Source: Xiphydria camelus
Taxonomy: Eukaryota > Arthropoda > Insecta > Hymenoptera > Xiphydriidae
NCBI GenBank assembly: GCA_963678675.1
Contig: OY783194.1
Span: forward strand, 18,826,278 to 18,890,277
Direction of reading: 5' to 3'
Length of the DNA stretch: 64,000 nt
A program made the translations under genes and the position numbers. Shown here one piece after another: positions 53,194-64,000 of the stretch; positions within the stretch are counted from its first letter, which is position 1; each line of letters begins with the position of its first letter. The notes below the pieces were generated by a model. It had not been told where the DNA came from. It saw only the letters and a list, made by a program, of their open reading frames with translations, and searched no databases.

Positions 53194-55120
53194 ATGAAAA
53201 CAAATATTGGAAAGAAAAAGTTTTATTGTTCTGTGAAAGGCTGTATGTCGAAAATTATAAAGATGAAAGGCTTAGTTATCATCGATCTCCCATGAAAAAT
53301 AGTTTTTTTGTAAAAAAAAAAATTCCAAATGGTGACAAAGTAAATATTGATCGCTTTAACGAATGGAAGTTACGCTGCCAAACCGATAAAGTGACTACAG
53401 ATACACGAATTTGCAGTTTACACTTCAGACGCGAAGATTATTCATTGTATGGTACGTACATGTCTATCTATTATATATCTTTAACGTGACAAATATTCTT
53501 GTTTGTAAATTTTGAATGAGTTATTATCATTTCTATTAAAATTTCGTTATAATTTTAGAATTCGAAAGTGAGCGCAAGGTATTAAATTCGTATGCTCTGT
53601 GTTCCAAGTGAAAATTTACCAGGGAATAGGGAGAATGATCGGATGGACGAAGTGTCTCCAACAACAACAATTAAAATAGACAAGGATGAAGTTATAGAGA
53701 GTGGGGAATCTCCTGGAAACCATGGAAGTACATCCAAGTTTGAGGTAAGATTTACATTTATTTCAATGCTAAAATAAACGAAAGCAAATAAATGTTAACA
53801 CGTGAATGTTTTGTTTATAGGAAGAAGTAACAAATGTAGAGAGTTACTGTACGAACAAATTTACTGAAGGACTTTGAAGATGTCACTGAAACCCTTCAAG
53901 TGTTCTTCAGGAGTACATCTTGTGGAAGTGACACATGCATTGATAAATTACAAATAGATGAAGAGAAAGAAGAAGAGATTGTTACAAATGCTGAAATCAA
54001 CGAAATTGATTTTGCTGTCATTGATAAAGTAAAGATGTCACAAATGTTTTACAATGTCAAAGTTCAATGTCAAGATCAATGCACTCAAACCGTTCCTACA
54101 GATTTATCTCATTTGCGAGGAGAAAAAGAAGGAGAAGTTGAACAGAATGCCCTTAAAAAAGGACCTAGTGATCCACCCAAAATTTTAATAGATAAATGTG
54201 TCAACGTCCAAAGTGGGAACATGTTCATATCATTTTCATCGTTTATAACAGCTGATTGAGAATTGCATATTATGTGCTGTATTCGTAATTTTTATATTCT
54301 GAATAAAATTTTAAGTTTAATTTCTAAATTTTATCCTGAATCTCTCAAGAGCTCATAAAATGAATTTAAAAGACCGTGTGATTTTAACGGCAATGAAGTT
54401 GAAATTAAATAAAAAATTTTCAGTTCTTGCGATATTTTTCAAACATTTTGCTGAATCAGCTTGTCGGGCGATCTTCCACGATACATTGTCGAAATTAGCG
54501 CATATACTTCGGTGTACGATCCGTTGGATCTCGAAAGATGGCATTCGAAGGAATATGCCCAAATGCTTTGAGCATTTTCAAGATACTGTTGTTGTTGTAG
54601 ACTGCACAGAATTTCGAGTTCAAAAACCAAAATGTTTACAATGTCGTATCAAATTATATTCACAGTATAAATCGAATTTTACCGTAAAATTGATGACAGG
54701 AGTAAGTCCAGGAAAAGTGTTGATTTTTCTTAGCCAAGGGTACGGAGGTCGTTCCATCTGATAAAGTCATTTTAGAACAAAGTAAAATAATGAATTTTTT
54801 GGAAAAGGGTGATGCTATTATGGTCGATAAGGGTTTTCGAATAGAGGATATTTGTATGAGACATGGCGTTAAGTTGTACATGCCACCTTTTTTGAAACAA
54901 AAAAAAACAATTCTCCCGTGATGAAGCTGACTAGAATCGACTTATAGCTGCAGCCAAAGTCCACGTGGAGAGGATGAATCAGAGAATTAGAGATTGGGAA
55001 ATACATATTCCAATGTGGCATTTCTTGGAATTTACTTGCTCATACCGAGAATATTGTCACTGTATGTGCTGGTTTTGCAAATCTGGGAACACCAATTTTA
55101 GGAGCCGATAAGTTTATGTA
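53194..55120 (+). pseudogene. ISL2EU-type THAP-domain DDE transposase, decayed
   Basis: The start encodes MKTNIGKKKFYCSVKGC, then after a 1-base shift near 53255 YKDERLSYHRSP... to CQTDKVTTDTRICSLHFRRE. Together these are the C2CH zinc finger of a THAP domain. Exon 2 (from ~53560) has SENLPGNREN in a shifted frame. The catalytic part reads VVVVDCTEFRVQKP and YKSNFTVKLMTG, then after another shift GDAIMVDKGFRIEDIC and KVHVERMNQRI, giving a D-D-E set as in ISL2EU/DDE_Tnp_4 proteins. Multiple frameshifts and stops show it is inactive. It converges with the YqaJ gene on the other strand, the standard ISL2EU layout. Confidence 0.8.
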
Positions 55121-55219
55121 ATTTGATTTATTTTGCTTCATTTAAAGACAATTACAACATGTAAAATTGCACGTTACTTTGTAATTAATAAAATGAATTA
55201 ATAAGCATACCTTCTTTTT

Positions 55220-57691
55220 TTTTTAATTTTTACATGATTCCTGGAACTGATTCTCTTTACATACATGAAACATCTTCTGGAAATAATTATTTTTTACTTG
55301 TACTCAGTAATTTCCAAATGTAAATATCATTTCTCTTAATTCGAAATATTTTTACATCATCAACAGGTTTACAATAAATCATAAAATCACAAAGAGGTAA
55401 ATTCAAAACAGCCATTCCCAGTTGAATTTGAGCATAATAAGCATGCTTTTCCCTTAAACACAGTTGGTTTTTTTTTCAATGTGAGATATTTACAGTGCTT
55501 AAGCAAAGATGTAGTGGACAAATCAGGCAAATCCATAACACATTTGATTTCAATTAATAAAGAGGGAAGATGCTCTCTAAAAACTACACCATCAGGAGAG
55601 TAAGAGATCCAGGGATTATGCTGTGACATTATAATACCAAATTGTTTAACATCTGCATTTTTTTTCTGACCGTATATCTCACGAGCACGAGGCTCATATT
55701 TTATACCAAATTTTATATATTTATTTGTAAAAGGCAAATGCCAAAAGTACTTCCTTGCTTTAAAATCCCAATCAGATTTTGAGTATGTATAAATCGCATA
55801 ATACCGACTGCCCGTAATTCGAAATTTTCTCTCTTTACTCCATTGTATACGATCTACGGCAGTCGAAGTAGCAACGCTCAAAACATCACAATTGCTAAAT
55901 TTGGCATTATAATTTTGCATGCAACACTGTGCCATGTTTACAGGGACTTTTTGCAAACGGATCATAATTTCTGAATGAGAAGCATTATTTAATAAAGTCT
56001 TTAACCTTCAGACTGCCGGGATTTCAAGGGGCATATCGCCCTCAGAAAACTGGTGTAAAAGGTATCTTATATCAATGATTGATCGTAGGCAAAGTGTCGA
56101 TCAGGGGTAGAGCGTCAATATATTGATTCTCCGGCAGGGAACGGAACAGCTAATGTTAAAAATACACACTTGCAAAGTATGAAGTGCAAATACACACTTT
56201 CGAAGTATTTTTCGACGCTGAATCCAAATCTGGTGTCAAAAATACAGTAAACCCAAAAACAACCCCTATAATGGGGTAAAAATTAAAAACTATCCCTTTG
56301 TCTCAGAGGTAAACGATTTCGAAACTCCCTCCTCTTTTGAATACGGGCTTGGGACAAATGCAAATAAAGCAATGCATTTTTTTGAAAAAGTCTAACATAA
56401 ATACTAATATAAGGTATGGAAAGGGTAAAAAGGGATAAAGAGGTAAAAAGGGGTGAAGGGGGATAACTTAACATTAAATTATGTTAAATAGTAATATCAA
56501 AAACCTTCTATGAAAATATTTCTTCGTAATTATAGTTTCATGAAAATAAAATAATGAACCGCTTGTACAAAATAGACATTATAGATTTAAGGGATACGGG
56601 GTAAGTAAAAATGGGTGCGGAGGGGTAAATTTATCTTCAATTGTACTAAAAATTGGAAATAATATTAAGAAAATGTATACCTATTTTAGTCTAAAAACAA
56701 AGAAGCTTTTCTGATGCGTCAAAATATTGATATTCCGGCAGTCTAAAGGTTAAGAACTGTAAATTTATACAATTCGTAGGAGTGATAATTGGTGCTTGTG
56801 AAGTACTTGGGTGCTGATTTTGTGAGGAATCTGTACGTCTGTTTCGAAATTTGTGCTGATAAATTATGCTATGTGGGTCATACAACATTAATTCTTCAAA
56901 AATATAATTTTTATTCTCTTCAGAGAATGGTGGGAGCTGAATGATAGAGTTAGTGCAGCAAAATATATTCAAGGGAAGTGGTTTGTAGCGGTCTAAAGCA
57001 CTGCCTTTGAATTTTTTCCACATGCATTTTTTGTCAGTAGGTACTTGACACCACTTTTAGACTACGCACATCATTCCTATGATAGACAGAAAATAGGAAT
57101 TAAACTCATAAATACAGTGAAATAAAAAAGGAAATAAAAAAGTTGAACAATTTCACTTACTGAGTACAGTAAAATAAAACAGCAACTGCATGTTTACATA
57201 GGTACTTCACTTAACCCTTGTGGGCATGAGCAAATCATTTTTTCAATTTTTAACTTATTAATATTTATATCCGTAAGTGCCAATATCCCAGTAATTTCGT
57301 GAGGATCATGACTAACTCCACTCGTTTGCATGCTTAAACAGTAAAGTTCGAACCGGCACACCGTTTTACTTGACAGGCCACATAACACCAAATTTCCAGA
57401 GTTTAAAACCGCCTGATGTTCTACTACATTTCGAGACTCTGGTGTGCCTTTTGCAAATGTGAGAAGGTCTTTTAACAAAAGTGTTAACATTGTTTATCAC
57501 ACGTGTCGATCGGTTTTACAACGAAATCTTGGTTTTTTAAACAGTGCGCTATTTCGGTTACCCTTGCACCGGCCATATTGGCTTAACCGCAGCGCCGCCA
57601 CCGGTAAATAGCGTGCCCAAACTTTCACAAAATCGTATACGTAATATTTACTATCTTGCAGATCCAATTCCGAAACTTGTACAAGCAGCAT
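55220..57691 (-). pseudogene. ISL2EU YqaJ-type nuclease gene, decayed
   Basis: Minus-strand exons run from 57691 (SELDLQDSKYYVYDFVKVW). They continue through a Cys-containing segment ending KIEKMICSCPQGL (~57220) and CMWKKFKGSALDRYKPLPL (~57020) to the YqaJ nuclease core at 55965-55387. There RKFRITGSRYYAIYTY, IKFGIKYEPRAREIYG and NPWISYSPDGVVFRE precede SLLIEIKC. The E, D and ExK residues of the nuclease site are present. A frameshift near 55450 moves the C-terminus (HAYYAQIQLGMAVLNLPL) to another frame. A 745-bp MITE (56005-56749) interrupts the gene. YqaJ exonucleases accompany ISL2EU transposases; their role in transposition is not settled. Confidence 0.78.
56005..56749. mobile_element. 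TTAA-flanked MITE inside the YqaJ gene
   Basis: TTAA at 56001-56004 then CCTTCAGACTGCCGG. CCGGCAGTCTAAAGG ends at 56749, then TTAA at 56750-56753. piggyBac-type duplication, no coding capacity. Segments of AAAAAGGGGTGAAGGGG-type sequence lie inside. Confidence 0.8.
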
Positions 57692-58067
57692 CCTCGAAAT
57701 TACACGCTATACGCTCCTAGTTACCTATATGAAGATGCGATATGACTGGTTCTAATAAATTACAGTAACTGGCAATCGTTTCTAGAGAAAATTACTAAGT
57801 TTTAATCTCCTAGTAGATGTAGAAAAATGGTGAAAGGACGAGTTCGTGGGACATATCGACTATCGGCTAAGGTTATTATATTTTAATATTACAGTCAAAC
57901 GAAATTATTCGTTACATTTAAAACTGAATAAGTGTTCTCAATTCCTGCGACTATTGATTCATCTTATTTCTATTACGATACCAGTGCAAAAATCCCATTA
58001 TGATTGTTTTTAAATACTTGGCTTATAGGATGGAACAGAAAGAATTCTTTGTGGTATATATACTTAC
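57692..58067. other. Downstream region of the V-ATPase subunit e gene
   Basis: It should include the last short exon of the minus-strand gene, but none could be fixed. One possibility on the minus strand follows TCGCAG at about 57945-57950 and reads ELRTLIQF then stop. It lacks a pyrimidine tract, so it is only a guess. Confidence 0.3.
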
Positions 58068-61000
58068 CCATTCACGGGCCATAAGTAATATGGTAGTATT
58101 TCCCAACTTAGGACCAATCAGCGGATTCATTTGCGCCATGTAACAACACAACCAACTGCAAAAAAAAACATCAGTGGTAATTCGAAGTAATAAATCATCG
58201 ACTAAGTTTACACTAGAGATTAAGGTGAGGTGTGGTAGTGGTGAAGTGAAAATTGTATCGGTGTAAACGAGATAGGAAAACAAAATTCTTCCAATCTCAC
58301 ATCTCAGTTCTACTTCACTTTTACCTCAGTACCAGTTTACACCATTGGAAACGTATTCAACATGGAAAGATCAAAGAATCACGATCAAGAAATGATTCAC
58401 GAAGAAGAGACTTATCCACAGCGCATTAATTATAAAATGATTATTGCTTCAAAATGTTTGGTCTTTTACGCCCTTACAATCTTTTGAAGAGTTATACGCA
58501 GTCAATGAAAAATAACATTGTTATCAATTCTTGCCTTTTGTATTAAACGAGTATGCTTAGAAAAACTACTTACAAAATCATATTCGAATACAGTTGCAGT
58601 GCTTTGCAAATTACTTCTGATATATCACAGGTAAAATCTGATATAATATACCAACCATATATATTGAGTTCATTCGTATTTCACTTAGACTATACGTCTC
58701 CATTGACTGTTGTACGTACAGTCTTAACTGATACATTCTTAGGAATAAGATTTATGAATAGAAAAAAATTGTTCATCCAATATACAGGGTGTTCACGCCC
58801 ATGCTCCAAGAATGGGTAGCCTTTTTCGAGTTTGCTGCATACTCGAATCAATAGTGATCTATACAACTTGGTCTTCAATTGATGAATGGCTGCAGTAACA
58901 ACAGGGAAGGCTAAACAAGCCGCTAATTGATCTGTGTATGCAACAAGTTTGAAATCAGCTCAACATACTCTCAAAGGTTGGGCGTGAACACCCTGTAGAA
59001 AAGGGGAATTTCAGTAACTTTTTAAGAAAAAAGTAGGAAAAAGGGATATGGCTTTAAAAAAAAAGACCAAACCCTTAAAAAGTAAACAACTAGGAGCCCT
59101 GGTAAGTAAATTAAAAATTTGTAAGTGATTTTGACCAATATTACTTTGTATCGCTCTGTGCGTAATCATGAATATTAGATTAAAATTCTTATGTGCATAC
59201 AAATACACAAATTTAAGGTTTCTCGAGCGTTATACTAAAAGTAGTGAGAAATGCTTGAAAATGATTGCATTCGGTAGATTGAAGTAAAACAAAAAATTCA
59301 GTTAAATTTTCAAGTCTTTTAGGAAGCTCGTTGCAAAGATATTTGAATAATAAAATAACATGTGTTCTTATGGGTTATAGCTAACAAACCGCGATATTTC
59401 TGAGAAAAATAGTGAAAAAATTCTGAAATTTTTTGAACAGCAAGTTTAATGAACTAAAATCATCTATACAAATTTTCATGTTCATTAGGAAGCCCGTTAT
59501 TTTTTTATTAATTGTTCTTTATAAATTTAACCTTTGATAAGTCAATGTGGCTACGTTGCATGACGTACAGATGCATGACCAGATGTTTTGGGCTCCATTT
59601 TTGAACTCACAGATACACACATACTACTGTACATCAAACGTGTCGCCAAATCGCACGAAGAACATACTTTAGTGTTACTGTACTTCAGTGGACTAACTTT
59701 TAGCAGGGAAAAAGCCCCTGTACCGCTCGAGAAACCTTAAAGATATGACGAAGATGTTGTAATCTGATCCCAACAATTGCTAGAGAGGGCCCATACTAGT
59801 ATTGTGTCTACTATACCTAAGAAATATTCAACTTGGTTAGATATATGCATATACTTACAAAAGCCAACATGTAAAAGCTGTTAGCATCAGTATTGCTTGC
59901 AGAATTCTGAAAAGAAGAAAGAACTAATATAATGGAGTCTTATAATAAATATAACTTCAGAAAATCAAGAAAAATCCTGGTGTCTTATAATCAAAAGAAT
60001 AGACACCATTATGCTGGATGGAAATCCAGTTTTAAAATTTCCGTTTGCAATTGTAGAATATGGTTTTGGCATTTGGACAACTTTGTCTGAAACTTTCTTT
60101 TGCAAGTTCAAATTCGGGTATAATGACCTTAAAATATGTAAATAAGAATATAACTTTTGGAATATCGGCTGGTTCAGGTGCTAAATTTTTTATAGAAAAT
60201 ACGTTTTTTTTGGTATCCGTATCATTTTTATAAAAAATACTTCTTAAAATAGAACATTTGTGGTATAAAGAAAAAATAATACTGGAGAGAGCACTGAAGT
60301 AAAGCACACTTAGTGTCAATGATTCTGATTAACCTGCTCTGGATGACAGTATTTCAATTAAGTCGACTGTAATTGAACGGTACAAGCGGATCTTCTTGTT
60401 TTGCTATGAAGCACTAATCAAATTTAGCCTTCATGGCAAAACACTAAGATTCACTCGAATTTTTTAGCTACGGTTGACTCAATACCGAAGTACCGTCACC
60501 CAAAGTAGGTTGATCAGAATCATTGATGCTAGGTGTACAAGGAAGACTCTGTTAAAGCAAAATTCTTATATAAATTAAAAACACGTTTCTAATGATTAAC
60601 CATGATATGACAAAGCTGCACAAAAAGGGCTCTAGGCCCAGAAAACCTATAAGCTTTGGGAGGTAAAATGAGATGAAGGTTAATATCGATACAGTTCCAG
60701 AATTAGTTTTTCGGGTTATTGAAGAAATCTACCTCTGTTGGTCAGACTTGTAAAAAAAAGTGCTTAATCCTTCCAGAGTGGAGGAATTGATCCTTTAAAA
60801 TTTATCCATATTTTACGAATTATTTCACAGGCTTTAGAACAAAATACTCTTCGTTTGATCGGTTAGATCAAAGATATTAAAGAAATACTTAAGTAGAGTA
60901 ACACTGCTAGTAAAAATCTTATTTGTCCATACAAAAATGACGACAAATTACTGAGGTTATAGGGGGAAGACGAGTGATAAGAAAAATTCGAAGGACTATA

Positions 61001-61143
61001 AGTGGGATGGGCCCTGCTTGAACTCACAAATATTTCAATGCTCACCCTCGATTCGGTCCTTTAGGTACCACGAATGGTAAAACAATTCCGACGATGCCCC
61101 AAAGAATAGTGAATACTAAAACTGGTACAGCAGATGCTCCCAT
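58068..61143 (-). CDS. VhaM9.7: V-type proton ATPase subunit e (membrane sector M9.7), last exon not located
   Basis: Minus-strand exons 61143-61046, 59906-59859 and 58155-58068 join in phase to 78 codons, with GT-AG borders and donors GTGAGC, GTAAGT and GTAAGT. The protein starts [20 protein letters not shown], has [11 protein letters not shown], then [20 protein letters not shown] and [10 protein letters not shown], ending ...LLMAREW. This is the conserved two-transmembrane-helix V0 subunit e of ~80-90 residues. It acts in the membrane sector of the proton pump that acidifies endosomes, lysosomes and plasma-membrane compartments. Only a few C-terminal residues are missing. Introns hold MITEs at 58783 and 60308. 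Conservation of frame and splice sites argues that it is a working host gene, the only clear one here. Confidence 0.93.
58783..58998. mobile_element. Mariner-type MITE in intron 2 of the V-ATPase gene
   Basis: TACAGGGTGTTCACGCCCAT at ~58783 pairs with TTGGGCGTGAACACCCTGTA ending ~58997. A half copy of the family is at 47979-48107. Confidence 0.8.
59010..59830. other. Intron 2 sequence, no further feature seen
   Basis: AT-rich intronic sequence with no open frame of note. Confidence 0.4.
60308..60540. mobile_element. MITE in intron 1 of the V-ATPase gene
   Basis: TCAATGATTCTGATTAACCT at ~60316 and AGGTTGATCAGAATCATTGA at ~60507-60526 form inverted ends of a ~230-bp element. Confidence 0.65.
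60541..61045. other. Remainder of V-ATPase intron 1
   Basis: AT-rich; no feature recognised beyond the splice donor at 61041-61045. Confidence 0.4.
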
Positions 61144-61323
61144 TCTTCTTCTTTTTCAATCGCCTTTGAGACGAGAGAATTTCTAAACGAAGAATTTTTA
61201 CTGGAACAGAAGCTTCGAAGTAGTCACATGAGCTAAATCACGACCTCTCCTCGTCTCAAGAGTTAAGACCGGTTCGCATCGAACAGTAACAAAATACGTG
61301 TAGGTATATATGTACCTACTCAC
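61144..61323 (-). promoter_or_regulatory. Probable 5' UTR and promoter region of the V-ATPase subunit e gene
   Basis: It lies directly upstream of the ATG on the minus strand. It contains TCACATGAGC (~61223), a possible E-box/CLEAR-like CACATG core, but no definite TATA. Position is the main evidence. Confidence 0.35.
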
Positions 61324-61524
61324 TGCGACACGGATTCTGTTGCTGGTGACTTTTTTAAATGTTATTTTTAAACGTACTAACTAATGATTAATCAATCCTC
61401 ATACTTTCATTAACTAGGGTAAATGCCACCGTAGCTAATGAGGGCATGAGAATTAATTGTTCATAGGCTAGTATGTTTAAAAATGATATTTTAGAAAGTT
61501 ACCAGCGGCAGAATCTGTGTCGCA
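61324..61524. mobile_element. MITE with TGCGACACGGATTCTG ends
   Basis: TGCGACACGGATTCTG and CAGAATCTGTGTCGCA are the inverted ends of a ~200-bp element related in its core to 14509-14690. Confidence 0.8.
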
Positions 61525-61624
61525 GCGAAAATACCTCAAGTAAGTTGACTTGTGTCAATAAATGGAAAGTCCCCCGAACCCCCGATCAGCTCCTTGCAAC
61601 TCACACGTATTCCCATTAGATATC

Positions 61625-61844
61625 TGGGCCCCAATTCTCGAGCTCATGCGACCAACTTTCGTATACGAGTTTGACCGTTTCGTATACGACTTTCACTAGT
61701 TGGTATTCCTGACTGCTCGTCACCGCGTCGTATACGAAAAATGGTATACGAATTACATCGCATGTGTCATACCATGCGAAACAAATATTGCGTATACGAC
61801 TACATGCAGTTTGCTAACAGTAATAAGTTATACCAAGATATAAA
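61625..61844 (+). repeat. Upstream region of the Harbinger gene with GTATACGA repeats
   Basis: GGGCCCCAATTCTCGAGCTC at ~61626 looks like a Harbinger-type terminal sequence. Five GTATACGA/GTATACG copies follow (61661, 61682, 61730, 61744, 61792), which may be transposase or Myb-partner binding sites. No matching right end is seen before 64000, so element borders are unproven. Confidence 0.5.
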
Positions 61845-63277
61845 ATGGCACAGTTAAGAAGATTGATAGATATAAATGCTGCTGATATTTTACAAAATTT
61901 TGAAATTATTGCCGAAAATAGAAGAGAATTTCATCAACGTACTGATCCATTCACGCTGTCAAATTTTAATTTCATGAGGTTGTTTAGATTAAACAAAGAA
62001 GTAGTACAGAATATTATAAACATTGTTGAAGAATACAGTGACCCAGTTTTAAGAAGATCAGAATTAGACGCAGAAAAAAAAGTAAGAATTAATATTATTA
62101 TGTCTTTGTAGATTTTTAGATTCCAGATGTCAGTAACGTTCTAATGCTAAGTCAATTATTATAAGTTATATACGTATGTATTTCTATAGGTATTTACTGC
62201 ACTTCGGTTCTTCGCAGCTGGAAGTTATCAGCTTGATGTAGGACTTAACGAGTACATTGGAGTGAGTCAATCATCTGCAAGCCGTTGCATCCGAGACGTC
62301 AACATAATACTTAATCATCCTCAAGTTTTAAATGAATGGGTTTATTTCCCAAGAAACCTGCAGGAGCTTAGGAATGTTCGAAATGCGTAGGTAGTAATTG
62401 ATTAATATTGTTGAGAATTATTGAAAAATTGATCAAGACAAACCATTTAATATTTATTATAATTTATTATTTTAAGATTTTATGCTGAATATGGATTCCC
62501 TGGTGTGGTGGGATGTGTCGATTGCACGCATGTGGCAATAGTTCCACCGAAACAATATGACAATATGTATCCAGAACACGTATATGTTAATCGCAAAAAA
62601 TACCACTCTATAAACACACAACTGGTGAGGACAGCAGTCCATTGACCATTTTATAACTATTTTTAATTGTTGAAACTCATAATTAATTAATGTAACGCTA
62701 TTCTTTCATTATAGATCTGCGATTCAAGAATGAAAATCTTACACGTTAATGCACGGTATCCCGGGAGTTGCCATGATAGCTTCATTTGGAATAACTGCAA
62801 TGTTTTACCACTGTTGCAAAATTTACATGCCCAAGGTCAAGATCAATTTTACTTATTAGGTATGTATTTTCCTTTAGTTGGATATATTGTTTGTTTGTAC
62901 GGCATTACATACATTTGTCATATTACATTATTGCAGGGGATTCTGGTTACGCCTTAAGACCATGGTTACAAACACCACTATATGAAACTCAACCAGGTTC
63001 TCCAGAAGAACGTTATAATGAATGCTTTAAAAGAACTCGGTCGATAATTGAAAGATGTAATGGTCTTTTAAAAATGCGATTTCGTTGCTTACTAAAGCAT
63101 CGAGTCCTTCATTATGCTCCGAACGTTGCCTCTCAGATTATCAACTCATGCACAGTATTACACAATATGTGTATAGAAAATAATGTACCCATGCCCGACA
63201 TAGGTGACGATGAGATGATAGATATTGATATAGGCATGTTCAACGACAGACCGATTGCAGAAGTTGTTGTAGGATGA
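61845..63277 (+). CDS. Harbinger/PIF-type transposase (HARBI1-like), five exons, 355 aa
   Basis: Exons 61845-62081, 62190-62386, 62477-62624, 62715-62859 and 62937-63277 join in phase to 355 codons with no stop. The N-terminus (MAQLRRLIDINAADILQNFE) is helical. A helix-turn-helix-like region has GVSQSSASRCIRDVN. The DDE core has the first Asp in VVGCVDCTHVAI, the second in YPGSCHDSFIWNN and a Glu in SIIERCNGLLKMRFRCL. Both GDSGYALRPWL and HYAPNVASQIINSCTVLHNM are standard DDE_Tnp_4 motifs. The length and exon layout suit a Harbinger transposase or the domesticated HARBI1 nuclease. The Myb/MADF-like second protein usual for Harbinger elements is not seen in the window. It may be an active element cut by the window edge, or a domesticated gene. 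Confidence 0.85.
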
Positions 63278-63585
63278 GTAAATCGTGATCTTATGAAAGC
63301 AAGAGAGATGCAGCGTCGTATAATAAGAAATTATTTTGTAAATTAGGTAAGGCGTTGAAATAAATTTTCTTTTTATTAAAAAGCATATTTTATTTCTTCT
63401 TTGACATAACCTTTACAGTAGTAGGAACTGACGAACCTTATGTTCTTTATGCTAAAACCATATAAATCTAGAATAAAGTTTCAAAGCTTGACTGGTAATT
63501 TATATGATAAACATCTTGCCATATTATATGAACCAAGAAAACAATATATTATAGGATAATATGAAAACTATGACTTTCACATCAC
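63278..63585. other. 3' flank of the Harbinger gene
   Basis: AATAAA-like motifs occur at ~63358-63364 (AAATAAATTT), suitable for polyadenylation. No other feature. Confidence 0.4.
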
Positions 63586-63810
63586 ATACCGTGTGTCCCT
63601 GCCTAGAACGTAGAGTTAGGCGTGGCTTAATTTGGCCTATACTTATACTGCCGACCAATGGGAGATCGGCGGGCTGAGTATTGGCTGGCCGGCCAGAACA
63701 TAGCTCTCAGTCAATACTCAGCCCGCCGATCTCCCATTGGTCGGCGGTATAAGTATAGGCTAAATTAAACCACGCCTAACTTACGTTCTAGGCAGGGACA
63801 CACTGTATAT
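63586..63810. mobile_element. Palindromic MITE with CCCTGCCTAGAACGTA ends
   Basis: GTGTCCCTGCCTAGAACGTA and TACGTTCTAGGCAGGGACAC are ends. Long arms include CCAATGGGAGATCGGCGGGC and its complement. ~220 bp. Confidence 0.8.
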
Positions 63811-64000
63811 CGTTAAAATAACATAACATTGCAGTACATAAATAATAGTGAACTTAAATTAAGATAAACATAGTATCACACATTGACTAATATTGCGTTT
63901 AGATCACATCATAGTTGACATCTTGACATCCCAATACTTCTTAAACAATATCCTTGTTTCTAATCGAACTCGCAAGTTTCATCAAGATATTCCTCATTTT
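63811..64000. other. No feature seen
   Basis: AT-rich sequence up to the window end; no matching Harbinger right terminus recognised. Confidence 0.35.

Noticed and set aside
1..64000. CRISPR arrays, operons or ribosome-binding sites
   Set aside because: The short repeats are subterminal transposon motifs or minisatellites without regular spacers, and the gene structures are spliced and eukaryotic.

Overview
This is eukaryotic, insect-type DNA. It has introns with GT-AG borders, non-LTR retrotransposons, dense nested inverted-repeat elements and insect-style TTAGG-like telomeric motifs. The only clear host gene is V-ATPase subunit e. The repeat mix (DUF4806 genes next to transposases, R1-clade elements, an LTR element in miniature) suggests a hymenopteran, perhaps an ant; that is inference. 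Nearly everything else is mobile DNA, much of it inserted inside other mobile DNA.

1-9.4 kb: two copies of one DNA transposon, called T1 here, one inside the other. The younger copy (740-6506) has matching inverted termini (CCCAGGTAGCAGTG) and a TA target duplication. It carries two genes: a six-exon DUF4806 protein (364 aa) and a single-exon transposase-like protein (696 aa). Only a stop codon and one further codon separate them, in the same reading frame. It landed exactly at the 3' end of an exon in the older copy.

9.4-17.4 kb: palindromic and foldback elements, a telomere-motif-bearing element, a 213-bp direct-repeat pair, a minisatellite, and a ~1-kb terminal-repeat retrotransposon in miniature (TRIM) with a GAAC duplication.

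17.4-33.4 kb: three non-LTR retrotransposons. Two are R1-clade copies lying head to head (minus, then plus), both broken. The third is a 5'-truncated RNase-H-bearing element. The second R1 copy is interrupted by a TTAA-flanked foldback in gag and by a second transposon family, T2, in its 3' UTR.

33.4-50.6 kb: foldbacks and MITEs, then the largest structure: a ~6.6-kb near-perfect palindrome (38616-45316). It resolves into one 3,349-bp T2 element inserted in reverse into an identical-length T2 element with a CTA target duplication. The whole lies inside a TTAA-flanked piggyBac-type MITE. A decayed piggyBac element follows.

50.6-64 kb: MITEs, a possible duplicated exon pair, and a dead ISL2EU-type transposon (THAP/DDE gene convergent with a YqaJ nuclease gene). 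Then come the V-ATPase subunit e gene (minus) and an uninterrupted five-exon Harbinger transposase gene (plus).

Coordinates of elements come from reading termini by eye and may be off by a few bases where arms are diverged.
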